Source: Actinomycetota bacterium
Lineage (GTDB): Bacteria; Actinomycetota; Actinomycetes; Nanopelagicales; Nanopelagicaceae
Assembly: GCA_003569265.1 (NCBI GenBank)
Contig: BGON01000001.1
Location: 1 to 64,000, forward strand
Length of the DNA stretch: 64,000 nt
Reading direction: 5' to 3'
The notes under the pieces were generated by a model that saw only the letters and a list, made by a program, of their open reading frames with translations, was not told the DNA's origin and made no database searches. Both the position numbers and the translations under genes were made by a program. This document shows, piece after piece, positions 63,913 through 64,000 of this stretch (the first letter of the stretch is position 1; every line of letters starts with the position of its first letter).

Positions 63913-64000
63913 TTAGTGGTGTGGCGCGCCTAACCATCGAAAATATTCACCAACAAGTTGAACTCTCATATTCATATTGCCATCTGGTTGCACATTCAAC
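63913..64000 (-). CDS. C-terminal end of an unrecognised protein (cut by window edge)
   Basis: The minus strand is open from the window edge to a TAA at 63913-63915, encoding ~28 residues ending YFRWLGAPHH. Too little is visible to name a family, and it could be a chance frame, though it sits where the next co-directional gene is expected. Confidence 0.35.
   Translation of the reverse strand, partial: LNVQPDGNMNMRVQLVGEYFRWLGAPHH

Overview
The window looks like chromosome of a small-genome, fairly AT-rich actinobacterium. The gene set and order are actinobacterial: leuA-recO-uppS, glyS-dusB-dgt-dnaG, a GlnA2-type glutamine synthetase, a SenX3/RegX3/PhoU-like block, and short leaderless leader peptides. 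Modest G+C, short intergenic spaces, many transporters and a repetitive Lys/Ala/Arg-rich histone-like protein suggest a streamlined aquatic lineage such as Nanopelagicales (acI: Planktophila/Nanopelagicus). That assignment is inference. No transposase, integrase, CRISPR array or prophage module was seen.

Layout. (1) 1-3.5 kb is the accessory-looking end: a metallophosphoesterase and a secreted PEBP-family protein, both broken by several single-base frameshifts; a GNAT gene between near-identical direct repeats; two copies of a 45-bp terminator-like hairpin; and a degenerate tRNA-like sequence. (2) 3.5-10.9 kb: SMR and MFS transporters, uppP, the TldD/TldE pair, a yybP-ykoY (Mn2+) riboswitch in front of a TerC-family gene, and a GNAT gene. 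(3) 10.85-21.5 kb: a long minus-strand operon (Orn/Lys/Arg-type decarboxylase, PuuC-like aldehyde dehydrogenase, alcohol dehydrogenase, PotABCD-like ABC transporter, enolase-superfamily enzyme) divergent from a GABA-type aminotransferase. It is best read as uptake and turnover of polyamines or related amines. (4) 21.5-24.4 kb: RegX3/SenX3-like two-component system and phoU, with a PHO-box-like set of 11-bp repeats between them. (5) 24.7-31.6 kb: an oligopeptide-type ABC importer whose operon is interrupted by an opposite-strand PH-like membrane gene. (6) 31.6-36.7 kb: TRIC-type channel, tgt, MarR regulator, histone-like protein, MFS, panB. (7) 36.8-43.3 kb: nadE, cysK-cysE behind a cysteine-rich leader peptide, glnA2, and leuA behind a leucine leader/attenuator. 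(8) 43.4-53.5 kb: housekeeping genes recO, uppS, ZIP transporter, glyS, dusB, dgt, dnaG, tRNA-Asn, a DoxX-Rieske fusion and an ACT protein. (9) 53.5-64 kb: Leloir genes galT-galE-galK divergent from a GH36 alpha-galactosidase, glpK/glpD, a secreted GH25 lysozyme-like protein, and a small protein like the DnaX C-terminal domain.

How it fits together. The catabolic content points to a heterotroph living on small organic molecules: amines, peptides, galactosides and glycerol. Much regulation seems to sit at short leaderless 5' ends. A TANNNT hexamer lies 6-7 nt before the start codon of at least a dozen genes, including both amino-acid leader peptides. The most interesting items are the cysteine leader, the leucine attenuator, the DoxX-Rieske fusion with an internal Tat-like motif, the oligopeptide permease with an extra membrane block, the GlnA2 lacking the adenylylation-loop segment, and the membrane-free SenX3-like kinase.
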